A stretch of 9,749 nucleotides of DNA from Gemella haemolysans (GCF_901873445.1 NZ_CABFLN010000045.1:1-9749); one strand, 5' to 3'. Positions 1 to 9,721 are shown, numbered from the stretch's first letter. Notes: generated from the sequence alone by a model not told the origin. Program-made: numbers and translations.

Positions 1-264
1 GGCAATGTTGTAGAATTCAACACTCCAAGCGATGCCCCTACTTCTGATACTCTGAAACCTTTCACTGGTAAAATCGATGAACTTTCTGAAAATGGGAATA
101 AAGTAGTCATCGATAAAGACGGCAATGTTGTAGAATTCAACACTCCAAGCGATGCCCCTACTTCTGATACTCTGAAACCTTTCACTGGTAAAATCGACGA
201 ACTTTCTGAAAATGGGAATAAAGTAGTTGTTGATAAAGATGGCAATATTTCTGAATTTAATAAA
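1..264 (+). repeat. 120-bp coding tandem repeats, two near-identical copies plus a degenerate third
   Basis: Bases 1-120 and 121-240 match at 115 of 120 positions. The five differences are at 78, 108, 109, 111 and 120 of the first copy. Four are in the last 13 bases and only one codon changes its amino acid (ATC to GTT). The sequence from 241 continues as a diverged partial copy for about 8-9 codons. The unit is a multiple of three, so copy number can vary without breaking the frame. The array continues off the left edge; the true number of copies is unknown. Confidence 0.95.
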
Positions 265-945
265 CCGAAGGAATCACCCAGAATAGAAAAACTTCCGGAA
301 CTAACTATCAATAATGACACTACATCTATAACTATCAAATCAAATAATGAAAATATTAAGCTTGAATTAGATTCTAAATACTCTAAAGACATCAGTTTTA
401 AAGTAACAGATATTACTAATGAAGTAGATTTAGACAATTTAAAATCTAAAATAATAAATGATGATAAAAATGAAATTAAAAATAAAGATGAGATTTCATC
501 TATAAGAGTCTTGGACTTAGAATTACAAAATAATAATAAAAAAGTAAATCTAAACATTCCTAGAACCGTTCATATAGCATTACTTCAAAACGAACAAGAT
601 AAAGAAATTCTTGTTTATCACATAAAAGAAGATAATTCTATTGAGCTAGTACCTTCAAGTACTAATGAAGGAAACTTACAATTCACTGTCAACCACTTTA
701 GTAAATTTGCTATTATCGCAAGAATCAAAACAGCATTAGCTACTAATGAAAAAGATATTAATACTTCTGCTGTTCAAGAAGAGAAGAAATTTACGGTTGT
801 CAATGTAAAAGGAGCAAAATCTACTCCTACGAATCCACCAAGAACTCTTCCTAAAACTGGACAAACAACTAATAACACCTTAACTTTATTAGGAATTTCA
901 TTAATTACCTTAACTGCATTATTAAAACGCAGAAAAAATCGCTAA
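1..945 (+). CDS. LPXTG cell-wall-anchored surface protein, C-terminal part (5' end outside window)
   Basis: The frame is open from base 1 to the TAA at 943-945, giving 314 residues with no start inside the window, so this is the tail of a larger protein. Residues 1-80 are two 40-residue repeats (beginning GNVVEFNTPSDAPT) that differ by one I-to-V change. A decayed third copy (GNISEFNKP) starts at residue 81. Residues ~95-243 form a non-repetitive, charged domain ending in NHFSKFAIIARI, a pattern often seen just before the anchor in Gram-positive surface proteins. A linker rich in T, N and P leads to the sorting signal: LPKTG at residues 283-287, a hydrophobic stretch (TLTLLGISLITLTALL) and the basic tail KRRKNR. 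Sortase A would be expected to cleave between T and G and attach the protein to peptidoglycan. An adhesin or biofilm role is typical of such proteins, but the ligand-binding part is not visible. An internal TTG at 511 could be mistaken for a start; the frame clearly continues upstream of it. Confidence 0.93.
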   Translation, partial: GNVVEFNTPSDAPTSDTLKPFTGKIDELSENGNKVVIDKDGNVVEFNTPSDAPTSDTLKPFTGKIDELSENGNKVVVDKDGNISEFNKPKESPRIEKLPELTINNDTTSITIKSNNENIKLELDSKYSKDISFKVTDITNEVDLDNLKSKIINDDKNEIKNKDEISSIRVLDLELQNNNKKVNLNIPRTVHIALLQNEQDKEILVYHIKEDNSIELVPSSTNEGNLQFTVNHFSKFAIIARIKTALATNEKDINTSAVQEEKKFTVVNVKGAKSTPTNPPRTLPKTGQTTNNTLTLLGISLITLTALLKRRKNR

Positions 946-954
946 TACACTTTC

Positions 955-1016
955 AAGGGAGTGACTCGACAAAATCGATTTCTACGAAATCACGATTTTT
1001 GAGTCACTCCCTTTTT
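955..1016 (+). terminator. Long hairpin terminator after the surface-protein gene
   Basis: The 13-base arms 955-967 (AAGGGAGTGACTC) and 1001-1013 (GAGTCACTCCCTT) pair perfectly. Inside, AAAATCG (971-977) pairs with CGATTTT (993-999), and ATTTC (978-982) with GAAAT (986-990) around a TAC loop. T residues 1012-1016 follow directly. It lies 9 bases past the stop codon. The T run exists only on the + side, so it mainly serves the surface-protein gene. It is longer than an ordinary terminator and may belong to a dispersed intergenic hairpin family. Confidence 0.85.
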
Positions 1017-1044
1017 AACATCCATAACTATTCATTATCAAAAC

Positions 1045-1083
1045 AAAAAGATATAGTTCAACTAAAATGAACTATATCTTTTT
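1045..1083 (-). terminator. Bidirectional terminator at the end of the atp operon
   Basis: A 16-bp perfect stem (1045-1060 with 1068-1083) surrounds a 7-base loop. The stem is A-rich on one foot and T-rich on the other. On the minus strand it starts 2 bases after the atpC stop codon and runs into TTTTTGTTTTG; on the plus strand it ends in a T run. It therefore separates the convergent atp operon and surface-protein gene from both sides. Confidence 0.9.
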
Positions 1084-1085
1084 TA

Positions 1086-1490
1086 TTACTTTCCAGATAC
1101 TTTCAGACGAGCTAGTGCTTTAGCTAATGCTAACTCCGCACGTCTAACATCAAGACCATCTTCTTTTTTTGCAAGACGTTCTTCTGCACGTTGTAATGCT
1201 CTTTGAGCACGTTCAACGTCAATATCTTTATCTAATTCTGCTGTTTGAACTATAATAGTTACTTCGCCTTTATGTGTTTCCACAAATCCTTCGCTTACAG
1301 CTAAATATTCTTCTCTGCCATCAGAAAAAACTACTTTTAATGGTCCCACTTTTAATGATGCAACCATTGGAACGTGGTTAGCCATTACCCCAACTTGTCC
1401 ACTTGTAGTCCCTAATACAACCATAGAAGCCTCTTTTGCGCTATAAGCTTCTCCATTAGGAGTAACAATGCTTACACTTAAAGTATTCAT
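1086..1490 (-). CDS. atpC: F1Fo ATP synthase subunit epsilon
   Basis: Epsilon belongs to the central stalk of F1. It binds gamma and the c-ring, and its C-terminal helices can inhibit ATP hydrolysis. The 134 residues match the usual family length. Residues 1-84 form the beta-sandwich (LSVSIVTPNG; VGVMANHVP at 33-41) and residues ~87-134 are the two charged helices. IDVERA at 90-95 fits the I(L)DxxRA motif associated with ATP binding by epsilon in Bacillus-type enzymes. That match is visible; actual ATP sensing here is inferred. The ATG is supported by an AGGAGG Shine-Dalgarno (1498-1504) seven bases upstream. It is the last gene of the operon, 20 bases after atpD, and is followed immediately by the terminator. 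Confidence 0.98.
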   Translation of the reverse strand: MNTLSVSIVTPNGEAYSAKEASMVVLGTTSGQVGVMANHVPMVASLKVGPLKVVFSDGREEYLAVSEGFVETHKGEVTIIVQTAELDKDIDVERAQRALQRAEERLAKKEDGLDVRRAELALAKALARLKVSGK

Positions 1491-1510
1491 TTATTTACCT
1501 CCTATTTGTA

Positions 1511-2958
<1,448 letters not shown>

Positions 2959-2965
2959 CTCATTA

Positions 2966-3835
<870 letters not shown>

Positions 3836-3869
3836 TTAGTTCACCACCTTTACTCTACTACTTCTCATC

Positions 3870-5372
<1,503 letters not shown>

Positions 5373-5399
5373 TTATGTCCCTCCTTGTTTCAACTTCTT

Positions 5400-5939
5400 C
5401 TAGATTGTAGAAATTTTTGACTTTATAGCGTTTAATTTTGCTCTAACACTAGCATCTACTACTTTGTTATTGTAAGTAAGTTTAAGTCCACCTAGAAGAC
5501 TCTTGTCTACAAGGTTATTAAGTTCTACTTTTTCTAGTTGTAACTCATTTTTAAGTTTTTCTTTTAGATTTTCTAACTGAACTTCAGTTAGTGGCGAAGC
5601 TGATTCAACTTTTACAACAACGCTATTTGAATGTTTATTAAACAATTCAGTAAATTGCTCTAAAACAAAATTTATTAATGAGATTTGCAGATTTCCCGCT
5701 AAGATTTTCACAACATTTACAACATATTTGTTTACTCCTGAAAATGATGCTTCAATCAAGTTAATTTTCTTTATTTTTTCTAAATTAGGGTTGTTCATCA
5801 ATGTAACAAAATCAGAGTTTCCATTAATAACTTTTGCAACTTCTGGTAACTCATTAGCTACTTGTTCTAATGCGTTATTTTCTTTTGCAACTTCAAATAA
5901 TGAATATCCAATTTTATTAGCTAATACTGACTTACTCAT
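5400..5939 (-). CDS. atpH: F1Fo ATP synthase subunit delta (OSCP type)
   Basis: Delta sits on top of F1 and ties the alpha N-termini to the peripheral stalk made of b subunits. It has 179 residues, normal for the family. The N-terminal helical domain is recognisable (KIGYSLFEVAKENNALEQV, residues 9-27), and the C-terminal part has the conserved pattern DKSLLGGLKL..NNKVVDASVRAKL (about 144-169). Its ATG overlaps the atpF stop codon by one base (TAATG at 5941-5937), so translational coupling with b is likely. A GGGGTG stretch inside the last atpF codons can act as ribosome binding site. As usual, delta is less conserved than the other F1 subunits, so position in the operon adds much to the assignment. 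Confidence 0.97.
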   Translation of the reverse strand: MSKSVLANKIGYSLFEVAKENNALEQVANELPEVAKVINGNSDFVTLMNNPNLEKIKKINLIEASFSGVNKYVVNVVKILAGNLQISLINFVLEQFTELFNKHSNSVVVKVESASPLTEVQLENLKEKLKNELQLEKVELNNLVDKSLLGGLKLTYNNKVVDASVRAKLNAIKSKISTI

Positions 5940-6463
5940 TATTTCACCCCTACCTCTTTAATGACTTTATCAACATATTCACTTTGTGTTGAGCCATCTA
6001 ATTCTTTTTCTAAAATTTTCGAAGCTACAAGCACTGATAAATCAGCAATTTGTCTGTTGATTTCTTCAAGCGCTCTTTTCTTCTCATCCTCAATATCTCT
6101 TTGAGCATTTACTTTTAATTGTTCTGCTTGTTTGCGAGCTTCTTCTAGAATAGCTTGTTTTTCAACCTTAGATTGTTCACGAGCATCTTCCATCATAACT
6201 TTAATTTCTTGTTGAGCATTTCTTAATTTTTCTTGATTTTCTTCAAGTAAAACTAATGCTTCTTTTTGATTTTTAGCAGCATCATCAAGTTGACCTTCAA
6301 CTAATCTTTGACGCTCATCTAACATATCAATAAGTTTGTCCCAAGCAAATTTTTTCAGTAATACTAATAAGATTAACACAGCTATTATGTTAATAGCCAT
6401 ATTTCCTAAGTTCCATCCTTGATGAGAAGCGTGTTCAGTAGCTAAAAATACTAAATTTTCCAT
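5939..6463 (-). CDS. atpF: F1Fo ATP synthase subunit b (peripheral stalk)
   Basis: Subunit b anchors the stator: one N-terminal membrane helix followed by a long dimeric coiled coil that reaches delta at the top of F1. In these 174 residues the membrane segment is about 20-37 (AINIIAVLILLVLLKKF), followed by WDKLIDMLDERQ, the usual junction. Residues ~45-150 are highly charged and rich in E, K, Q and A, as a coiled coil should be. The ATG has AGGAG (6478-6474) with ten bases of spacing. It follows atpE by 51 bases and overlaps atpH by one base. Only one b gene is present, so the stalk should be a homodimer. Confidence 0.98.
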   Translation of the reverse strand: MENLVFLATEHASHQGWNLGNMAINIIAVLILLVLLKKFAWDKLIDMLDERQRLVEGQLDDAAKNQKEALVLLEENQEKLRNAQQEIKVMMEDAREQSKVEKQAILEEARKQAEQLKVNAQRDIEDEKKRALEEINRQIADLSVLVASKILEKELDGSTQSEYVDKVIKEVGVK

Positions 6464-6514
6464 TTACTAAATGCTCCTATTCTTAATAGTTATTTATTAC
6501 AATATTAGACTGAA

Positions 6515-6730
6515 TTATTTCGCTAAAATCATGAATGCAATAACTACTGCTAAGATAGGCACCGCTTCTACAAGTGCGAACATAATGAATGCATTTGATT
6601 TTAATTTTGGTTCAACTTCAGGTTGACGAGATACACCTTCCATGAATTTACCGAATAAAAATCCGTTACCAATACCAGCTCCAACCGCTGCTAATCCTGC
6701 TGCTAATCCTGCTCCAATTAATTCTACCAT
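6515..6730 (-). CDS. atpE: F1Fo ATP synthase subunit c (rotor ring)
   Basis: Subunit c is the hairpin membrane protein whose ring rotates as ions pass through Fo. It has 71 residues in two glycine/alanine-rich helices joined by the polar loop with the RQP motif (35-37). The ion-binding carboxylate is E55 in FALVEAVPI. The residue after it is alanine, not S or T, and the first helix lacks the glutamine typical of sodium-binding rings, so proton coupling is the likelier reading (inference). The very strong Shine-Dalgarno AAGGAGGA (6748-6741) and the AU-rich, little-structured stretch upstream fit the need for about ten copies per complex. Confidence 0.98.
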   Translation of the reverse strand: MVELIGAGLAAGLAAVGAGIGNGFLFGKFMEGVSRQPEVEPKLKSNAFIMFALVEAVPILAVVIAFMILAK

Positions 6731-6740
6731 AATTATATTT

Positions 6741-6808
6741 TCCTCCTTGGATAATAAATGAATTTTATTAATTATTAATTTTTACACAAAATTGTGTACT
6801 TATTTGAA
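6741..6808 (-). promoter_or_regulatory. atpB-atpE intercistronic region with strong Shine-Dalgarno
   Basis: This 78-base gap is the largest inside the operon. On the minus strand it begins with a small inverted repeat (TACACA at 6783-6788 with TGTGTA at 6793-6798, loop of four), continues with a nearly pure A/T stretch, and ends at AAGGAGGA (6748-6741) before the atpE ATG. In other bacteria the region before atpE boosts translation of subunit c relative to subunit a. A similar role is inferred here from position and composition only. Confidence 0.5.
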
Positions 6809-7537
6809 TTAATGTTCATCACTAATTTTATGTGATAAATAAATAAATGATAATACTGTAAAGATATATGCTTGGATAAATCCTATAAATAGTGAGAATC
6901 CTTTCCATACTACTAAACCTGTAATACCTGCGATAGCACCGAAAACACCTGCTGTTGCTAGTGTCGCTAAAAGTGCTAACAGTACTTCCCCTGCATAAAT
7001 GTTACCGAATAAACGCATTGAAAGTGTCAATAAGTTTGTAAACTCTTCGATAACTTTGAACGGCGCAATACCTATACCTGAAGAAGTATATGTACCGAAG
7101 TAATGCTTAGTACCCTTATACTTAATTCCTGCATAATGAGTAAACACAATAACTAATAATGCAAGAGAGAAAGTAAATGTTGGATCGGCTGTTATAGAAT
7201 TCACATATACAACTTCATTGTAACTAACTTCTATAAGTACACCAATCGTATTTGCTACAGCAATAAGTGAAATAAGTGTTAACGCTGTCGCCCATAATCC
7301 TTTACCATATTTTTTCCAACTAACGTTACCCTTAATTACATTATCACTAACAAAATAAGCAAGTAACTCAGCTGCATTTTGACGTTTACTATCTGGTCTT
7401 AATTTAATTCTACTAGTTAGAAACATCACTATAATAAATGTAAGCAACACTGTTATTAAAGTTGTGATTACACTAGGAATATTAACCGTTATATCATGGC
7501 CAAATAATTTGGTAATAAGATATGTATGTTTTTCCAT
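6809..7537 (-). CDS. atpB: F1Fo ATP synthase subunit a
   Basis: Subunit a is the membrane stator that holds the two ion half-channels against the c-ring. It has 242 residues with several hydrophobic helices (about 21-41, 82-105, 120-137, 166-195, 198-232). The essential arginine is R175 within NLLTLSMRLFGNIYAGE (168-184), a family hallmark. The C-terminal helix FIGFIQAYIFTVLSFIYLS (217-235) matches the conserved Q/Y-containing channel segment. The ATG is preceded by GAGGTGAGGGG (about 7552-7542). It is the first atp gene; no atpI-like gene precedes it, and upp lies 163 bases upstream in the same direction. Confidence 0.98.
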   Translation of the reverse strand: MEKHTYLITKLFGHDITVNIPSVITTLITVLLTFIIVMFLTSRIKLRPDSKRQNAAELLAYFVSDNVIKGNVSWKKYGKGLWATALTLISLIAVANTIGVLIEVSYNEVVYVNSITADPTFTFSLALLVIVFTHYAGIKYKGTKHYFGTYTSSGIGIAPFKVIEEFTNLLTLSMRLFGNIYAGEVLLALLATLATAGVFGAIAGITGLVVWKGFSLFIGFIQAYIFTVLSFIYLSHKISDEH

Positions 7538-7558
7538 ATATTCCCCTCACCTCTTTTC

Positions 7559-7613
7559 TTAAGTATCTTTTATATTTCTAAATCTAGTGTAATATAAAAT
7601 TAGAAATACTTAA
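7559..7613 (-). promoter_or_regulatory. Bulged stem-loop in the atpB leader
   Basis: On the minus strand TTAAGTATTTCTAA (7613-7600) can pair with TTAGAAA and TACTTAA in the region 7581-7559. This gives two 7-bp segments around an 18-base loop with a 9-base bulge. It lies between the putative promoter and the atpB Shine-Dalgarno, ending about 7 bases before GAGGTG. It could affect ribosome access or RNA stability, but it is made almost wholly of A-T pairs, so the role is speculative. Confidence 0.4.
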
Positions 7614-7621
7614 TACATATT

Positions 7622-7651
7622 ATAATATTATTTTATAATATTTTCTAGCAA
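7622..7651 (-). promoter_or_regulatory. Putative atp operon promoter
   Basis: On the minus strand TTGCTA (7651-7646) is followed after 18 bases by TATTAT (7627-7622); an overlapping TATAAT lies at 7624-7619. Either could serve as the -10 of a sigma-A promoter, leaving an untranslated leader of roughly 75-80 bases before atpB. The surroundings are so AT-rich that chance matches are likely, so this is a candidate only. No clear terminator separates upp from atpB, so read-through from upp may also contribute. Confidence 0.4.
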
Positions 7652-7700
7652 TTTCTTAAATTTTATCTAAATTGTTTAAAAATATGTTGTTATTATTATA

Positions 7701-8330
7701 TTATTTTGTTCCGAAGATTCTGTCTCCAGCGTCTCCTAGTCCCGGTACGATATACCCATGATCATTTAGTTTTTCATCTAATCCTGCGATATAGATATCT
7801 ACATCTGGATGTGCATCATGTAAAGCTTTTACACCTTCTGGTGCTGCTATTAAGCACATAAATTTAATATCGTTAACTCCACGTTGTTTCAATGAGTCAA
7901 TCGCCGCAATAGCTGAACCACCAGTTGCTAACATTGGGTCAACAACGATGAAATGACGTTCTTCTGGATTACTTGGTATTTTTACAAAGTACTCATGTGG
8001 TTGAAGAGTTTCTGGATCACGATACAAACCTACGTGTCCTACTCTTGCTGATGGAATTAAATCCATTAAACCATCAACCATTCCTAATCCTGCACGAAGA
8101 ATTGGAACAAAAACTATCTTTTTACCAGCAAGACGTTTACAAGTAGTAGTTTGAATTGGAGTTTCTACTTCAACATCCTCAAGTGGAAGATCACGAGTAA
8201 TCTCATAAGCCATTAAAGAACCTACTTCATTAGTAAGTTGTCTAAAGTCTTTAGAACCCGTTCTCTTATCTCTAATAAAAGATAATTTATGTTGGATCAA
8301 CGGATGATCAAATACATGAACTTTTGACAT
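7701..8330 (-). CDS. upp: Uracil phosphoribosyltransferase
   Basis: This cytosolic salvage enzyme joins uracil to PRPP to form UMP and pyrophosphate. It has 209 residues, the standard length for bacterial Upp. The PRPP-binding loop is [10 protein letters not shown] at 131-140. The C-terminal uracil-binding segment [13 protein letters not shown] is at 192-204. [14 protein letters not shown] at 74-87 and [14 protein letters not shown] at 101-114 are further family stretches. The ATG at 8330-8328 has AAAGGAG (8347-8341) ten bases upstream. A neighbouring atp operon downstream is a common arrangement in Bacillales. It has its own promoter and is transcribed away from the membrane-protein pair at 8516-9371. 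Confidence 0.98.
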   Translation of the reverse strand: MSKVHVFDHPLIQHKLSFIRDKRTGSKDFRQLTNEVGSLMAYEITRDLPLEDVEVETPIQTTTCKRLAGKKIVFVPILRAGLGMVDGLMDLIPSARVGHVGLYRDPETLQPHEYFVKIPSNPEERHFIVVDPMLATGGSAIAAIDSLKQRGVNDIKFMCLIAAPEGVKALHDAHPDVDIYIAGLDEKLNDHGYIVPGLGDAGDRIFGTK

Positions 8331-8364
8331 AATTATAGTTCTCCTTTGTTATATTATTATATTT

Positions 8365-8393
8365 ATTTTACTCTAATTATTTCATTTTAACAA
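8365..8393 (-). promoter_or_regulatory. Putative sigma-A promoter of upp
   Basis: On the minus strand TTGTTA (8393-8388) and TAAAAT (8370-8365) are separated by exactly 17 bases. These match the consensus at 4 of 6 and 5 of 6 positions. The transcript would start about 28 bases before the upp start codon, leaving room for the AAAGGAG site. This is the best-looking promoter in the window. Confidence 0.65.
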
Positions 8394-8456
8394 GGGATAT
8401 CCGAAAATATTTTACCTCCTTTAAAAAATATTTTTTTATTAAAACTCTTATATTAC

Positions 8457-8485
8457 TAGACTTCTATTATAGAAAATATTACAAT
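8457..8485 (+). promoter_or_regulatory. Putative promoter of the membrane-protein pair
   Basis: TAGACT (8457-8462) and TACAAT (8480-8485) are 17 bases apart and match the sigma-A consensus at 4 of 6 and 5 of 6 positions. The transcript would begin near 8492, about 24 bases before the ATG at 8516, with GGAGA (8504-8508) in between. The spacing is good but AT-rich background makes chance matches possible. Confidence 0.5.
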
Positions 8486-8515
8486 AATAAAAACAAGATA
8501 AACGGAGACTTTACC

Positions 8516-8833
8516 ATGCAAAGAAAAACATTTTTAGGGATATTTTTACTTACTAGTATTTTCTACTATATTATCCCACTACTTTTTTTGAAATTCTATA
8601 ATGGTACTAGTGATAAAGCTGGTTTCATTTTAATATTAGTTTATGGATTCACTTCATTTGCTATAACACTATTAATATTATACTTTATTCAAAAGAATAT
8701 ATTTATACCAATATTAAGTACTATTTTAGCACTTCCTTTATTTTTCATTTTTAATTCGAGTGCTCTAGTTTTAATACTTATTATATTAGTTTTTTCATTT
8801 ATAGCTTATGGTCTATCATCATTATTAAAATAA
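8516..8833 (+). CDS. Small integral membrane protein of unknown function
   Basis: I do not recognise a family. The 105 residues are strongly hydrophobic with about four membrane segments (6-26, 36-58, 62-79, 82-102), short polar loops (YNGTSDKAG at 28-36) and no signal peptidase site or catalytic motif. The ATG has GGAGA seven bases upstream and a promoter candidate at 8457-8485. The next gene starts 13 bases after its stop, in the same direction, and a terminator follows that one, so the two form a short operon divergent from upp. Its N-terminus (IFYYIIPLLF) resembles the start of the second protein (LLFYLTPILA), hinting that the two may be distant relatives or partners. AtpI is a four-helix protein of similar size, but no sequence motif supports that here. 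The coding call rests on the intact frame and ribosome binding site. Confidence 0.75.
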   Translation: MQRKTFLGIFLLTSIFYYIIPLLFLKFYNGTSDKAGFILILVYGFTSFAITLLILYFIQKNIFIPILSTILALPLFFIFNSSALVLILIILVFSFIAYGLSSLLK

Positions 8834-8846
8834 TTAAGGAGAGTAT

Positions 8847-9371
8847 ATGACAATATTCAAGCGTAATTTAATAATAGCAACCGGTATATATTTACTTTTT
8901 TATCTTACACCTATTTTGGCTAATCCATTTATGGCATTAAATCTATTAGAAGCGGCTTTAGTTGGAATTTTAATTTTCGGTGGATTTTATTTAAGTTATA
9001 TATTTATGTACACAAATAAAAGCAGACTCGATGAACGTACCAAAAGTACAATAATTACAATTTTAGTACTATTAATAGCATTACTAATATTTTTTAATCC
9101 TTTTAAATTTCCAACAGCATTCAATATTATTATAAATAAATACTTAGCAATTCTAATTCTTTTACTTGTATTAATATTTATAATAATACTGGCGAAGAAA
9201 ATGGATAATTCTGTAATTGTAATTTTACTTTTTGCTCCGTCAATTATCCAAGGATTATTTATGAGACTTTCATATAAAGCAATGCTGTTTTATATAGCTA
9301 ATCCTAATTTTAATCTATATTTAATAGCGGCTATTTTTATTGGATATTATATTTACAACAATAGGAAGTAA
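8847..9371 (+). CDS. Multi-span membrane protein of unknown function
   Basis: I do not recognise a family. The 174 residues contain five to six hydrophobic spans (about 7-25, 34-56, 67-83, 97-116, 121-138, 156-171). A charged loop at 57-67 (NKSRLDERTKS) and short positively charged tips (AKKMD at 116-120, NNRK at the end) are the only polar stretches. No transporter signature, ATP-binding site or conserved acidic pair is evident. The start is supported by AAGGAGAG (8836-8843) just before the ATG and by the 13-base gap to the preceding membrane-protein gene, so co-transcription is likely. The terminator at 9411-9453 closes the unit. Roles such as small permease component, immunity-type membrane protein or envelope stress protein cannot be told apart from sequence alone. 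Confidence 0.78.
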   Translation: MTIFKRNLIIATGIYLLFYLTPILANPFMALNLLEAALVGILIFGGFYLSYIFMYTNKSRLDERTKSTIITILVLLIALLIFFNPFKFPTAFNIIINKYLAILILLLVLIFIIILAKKMDNSVIVILLFAPSIIQGLFMRLSYKAMLFYIANPNFNLYLIAAIFIGYYIYNNRK

Positions 9372-9410
9372 AATAACACCAACTTGTTTACTTATTTTGT
9401 TTAAATACAT

Positions 9411-9453
9411 AAAAACTGATAACCTAGATTTTATTTCTAGATTATCAGTTTTT
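9411..9453 (+). terminator. Terminator after the membrane-protein pair
   Basis: AAAAACTGATAA (9411-9422) pairs with TTATCAGTTTTT (9442-9453), and inside it CTAGA (9424-9428) pairs with TCTAG (9436-9440) around the loop TTTTATT, with one C/A mismatch between the two stems. The stem's own T run forms the tail, and the A run on the other foot would allow function on both strands. It starts 39 bases after the stop codon at 9369-9371. Confidence 0.88.
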
Positions 9454-9492
9454 CATTAATTGTCTATTTCAACTTTCAGAATTTTTCCAGTT

Positions 9493-9540
9493 ACTGGCAC
9501 GCGCAGCAGGCATCCGGCAGTGTCAAGATTTTTGTGTAAA
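9493..9540. other. GC-rich patch joined to an IS-end-like sequence
   Basis: Bases 9496-9520 contain 19 G or C out of 25, in a region otherwise near 25-30 percent. Directly after it, on the minus strand, is TTTACACAAAAATC (9540-9527) followed by TTGACAC. TTTACACAAAA-type sequence is reminiscent of the ends of some IS256-family insertion sequences. That likeness is from memory, no matching second end is visible, and no transposase remains here. A composition break of this kind fits the edge of a mobile element or its scar. Confidence 0.3.
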
Positions 9541-9594
9541 CATAACCTGATGTTTTAAATAAAGTTAACTGTTTTTAATTTTATTAGTTCTTAT

Positions 9595-9717
9595 GGCTTT
9601 TATTCCTTAGAGTTTAATAAGATTTTCCGATAGATTTTGTCAAGAATTCAAAGAAGGCTTGCCCTTGTTCTTGACAAGATCATAGAAAAATCTACACTCT
9701 AGAAGGAAATAAAAGCT
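9595..9717. repeat. Long imperfect palindrome (about 123 bases)
   Basis: The core arms TTGTCAAGAA (9637-9646) and TTCTTGACAA (9668-9677) are perfect complements around a 21-base loop. Outward, AGATTTT (9620-9626) faces AAAATCT (9687-9693), TTCCTT (9603-9608) faces AAGGAA (9703-9708), and GGCTTTTATT (9595-9604) faces AATAAAAGCT (9708-9717). Small insertions lie between these blocks, so the whole forms one long interrupted hairpin. It holds no convincing gene. It could be a MITE-like element, the stem of a structured RNA, or part of an insertion-sequence remnant; the sequence does not decide. Confidence 0.75.
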
Positions 9718-9721
9718 AGTT

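Noticed and set aside
1..240. CRISPR-like array
   Set aside because: The repeats are direct, contiguous, in frame and translated, with no spacers.
511..945. A separate 144-residue gene starting at the TTG at 511
   Set aside because: The same frame is open without interruption from base 1 and contains the surface-protein repeats; the TTG has no Shine-Dalgarno.
5728..5961. Open frame of 77 codons on the plus strand opposite atpH
   Set aside because: It is antisense to a well-supported gene, with low-complexity hydrophobic content and no ribosome binding site.
7604..7700. Terminator between upp and atpB
   Set aside because: Only weak A/T pairings such as CAATTT/AAATTG are present, with no stable stem followed by a T run, so read-through from upp cannot be excluded.
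8404..8436. A perfect AAAGGAGGT on the minus strand (8422-8414) flanked by A/T palindromes AAAATATTTT and AAAAAATATTTTTT
   Set aside because: No start codon with a meaningful frame follows it (only a few codons before a stop). It lies upstream of the upp promoter and is probably chance in AT-rich DNA or a faint remnant.
9640..9720. A 26-codon open stretch on the minus strand ending at the TGA near 9640, possibly the tail of a transposase
   Set aside because: It is short, continues to the T/A low-complexity edge, coincides with the palindrome arms and shows no motif I can match to a transposase.
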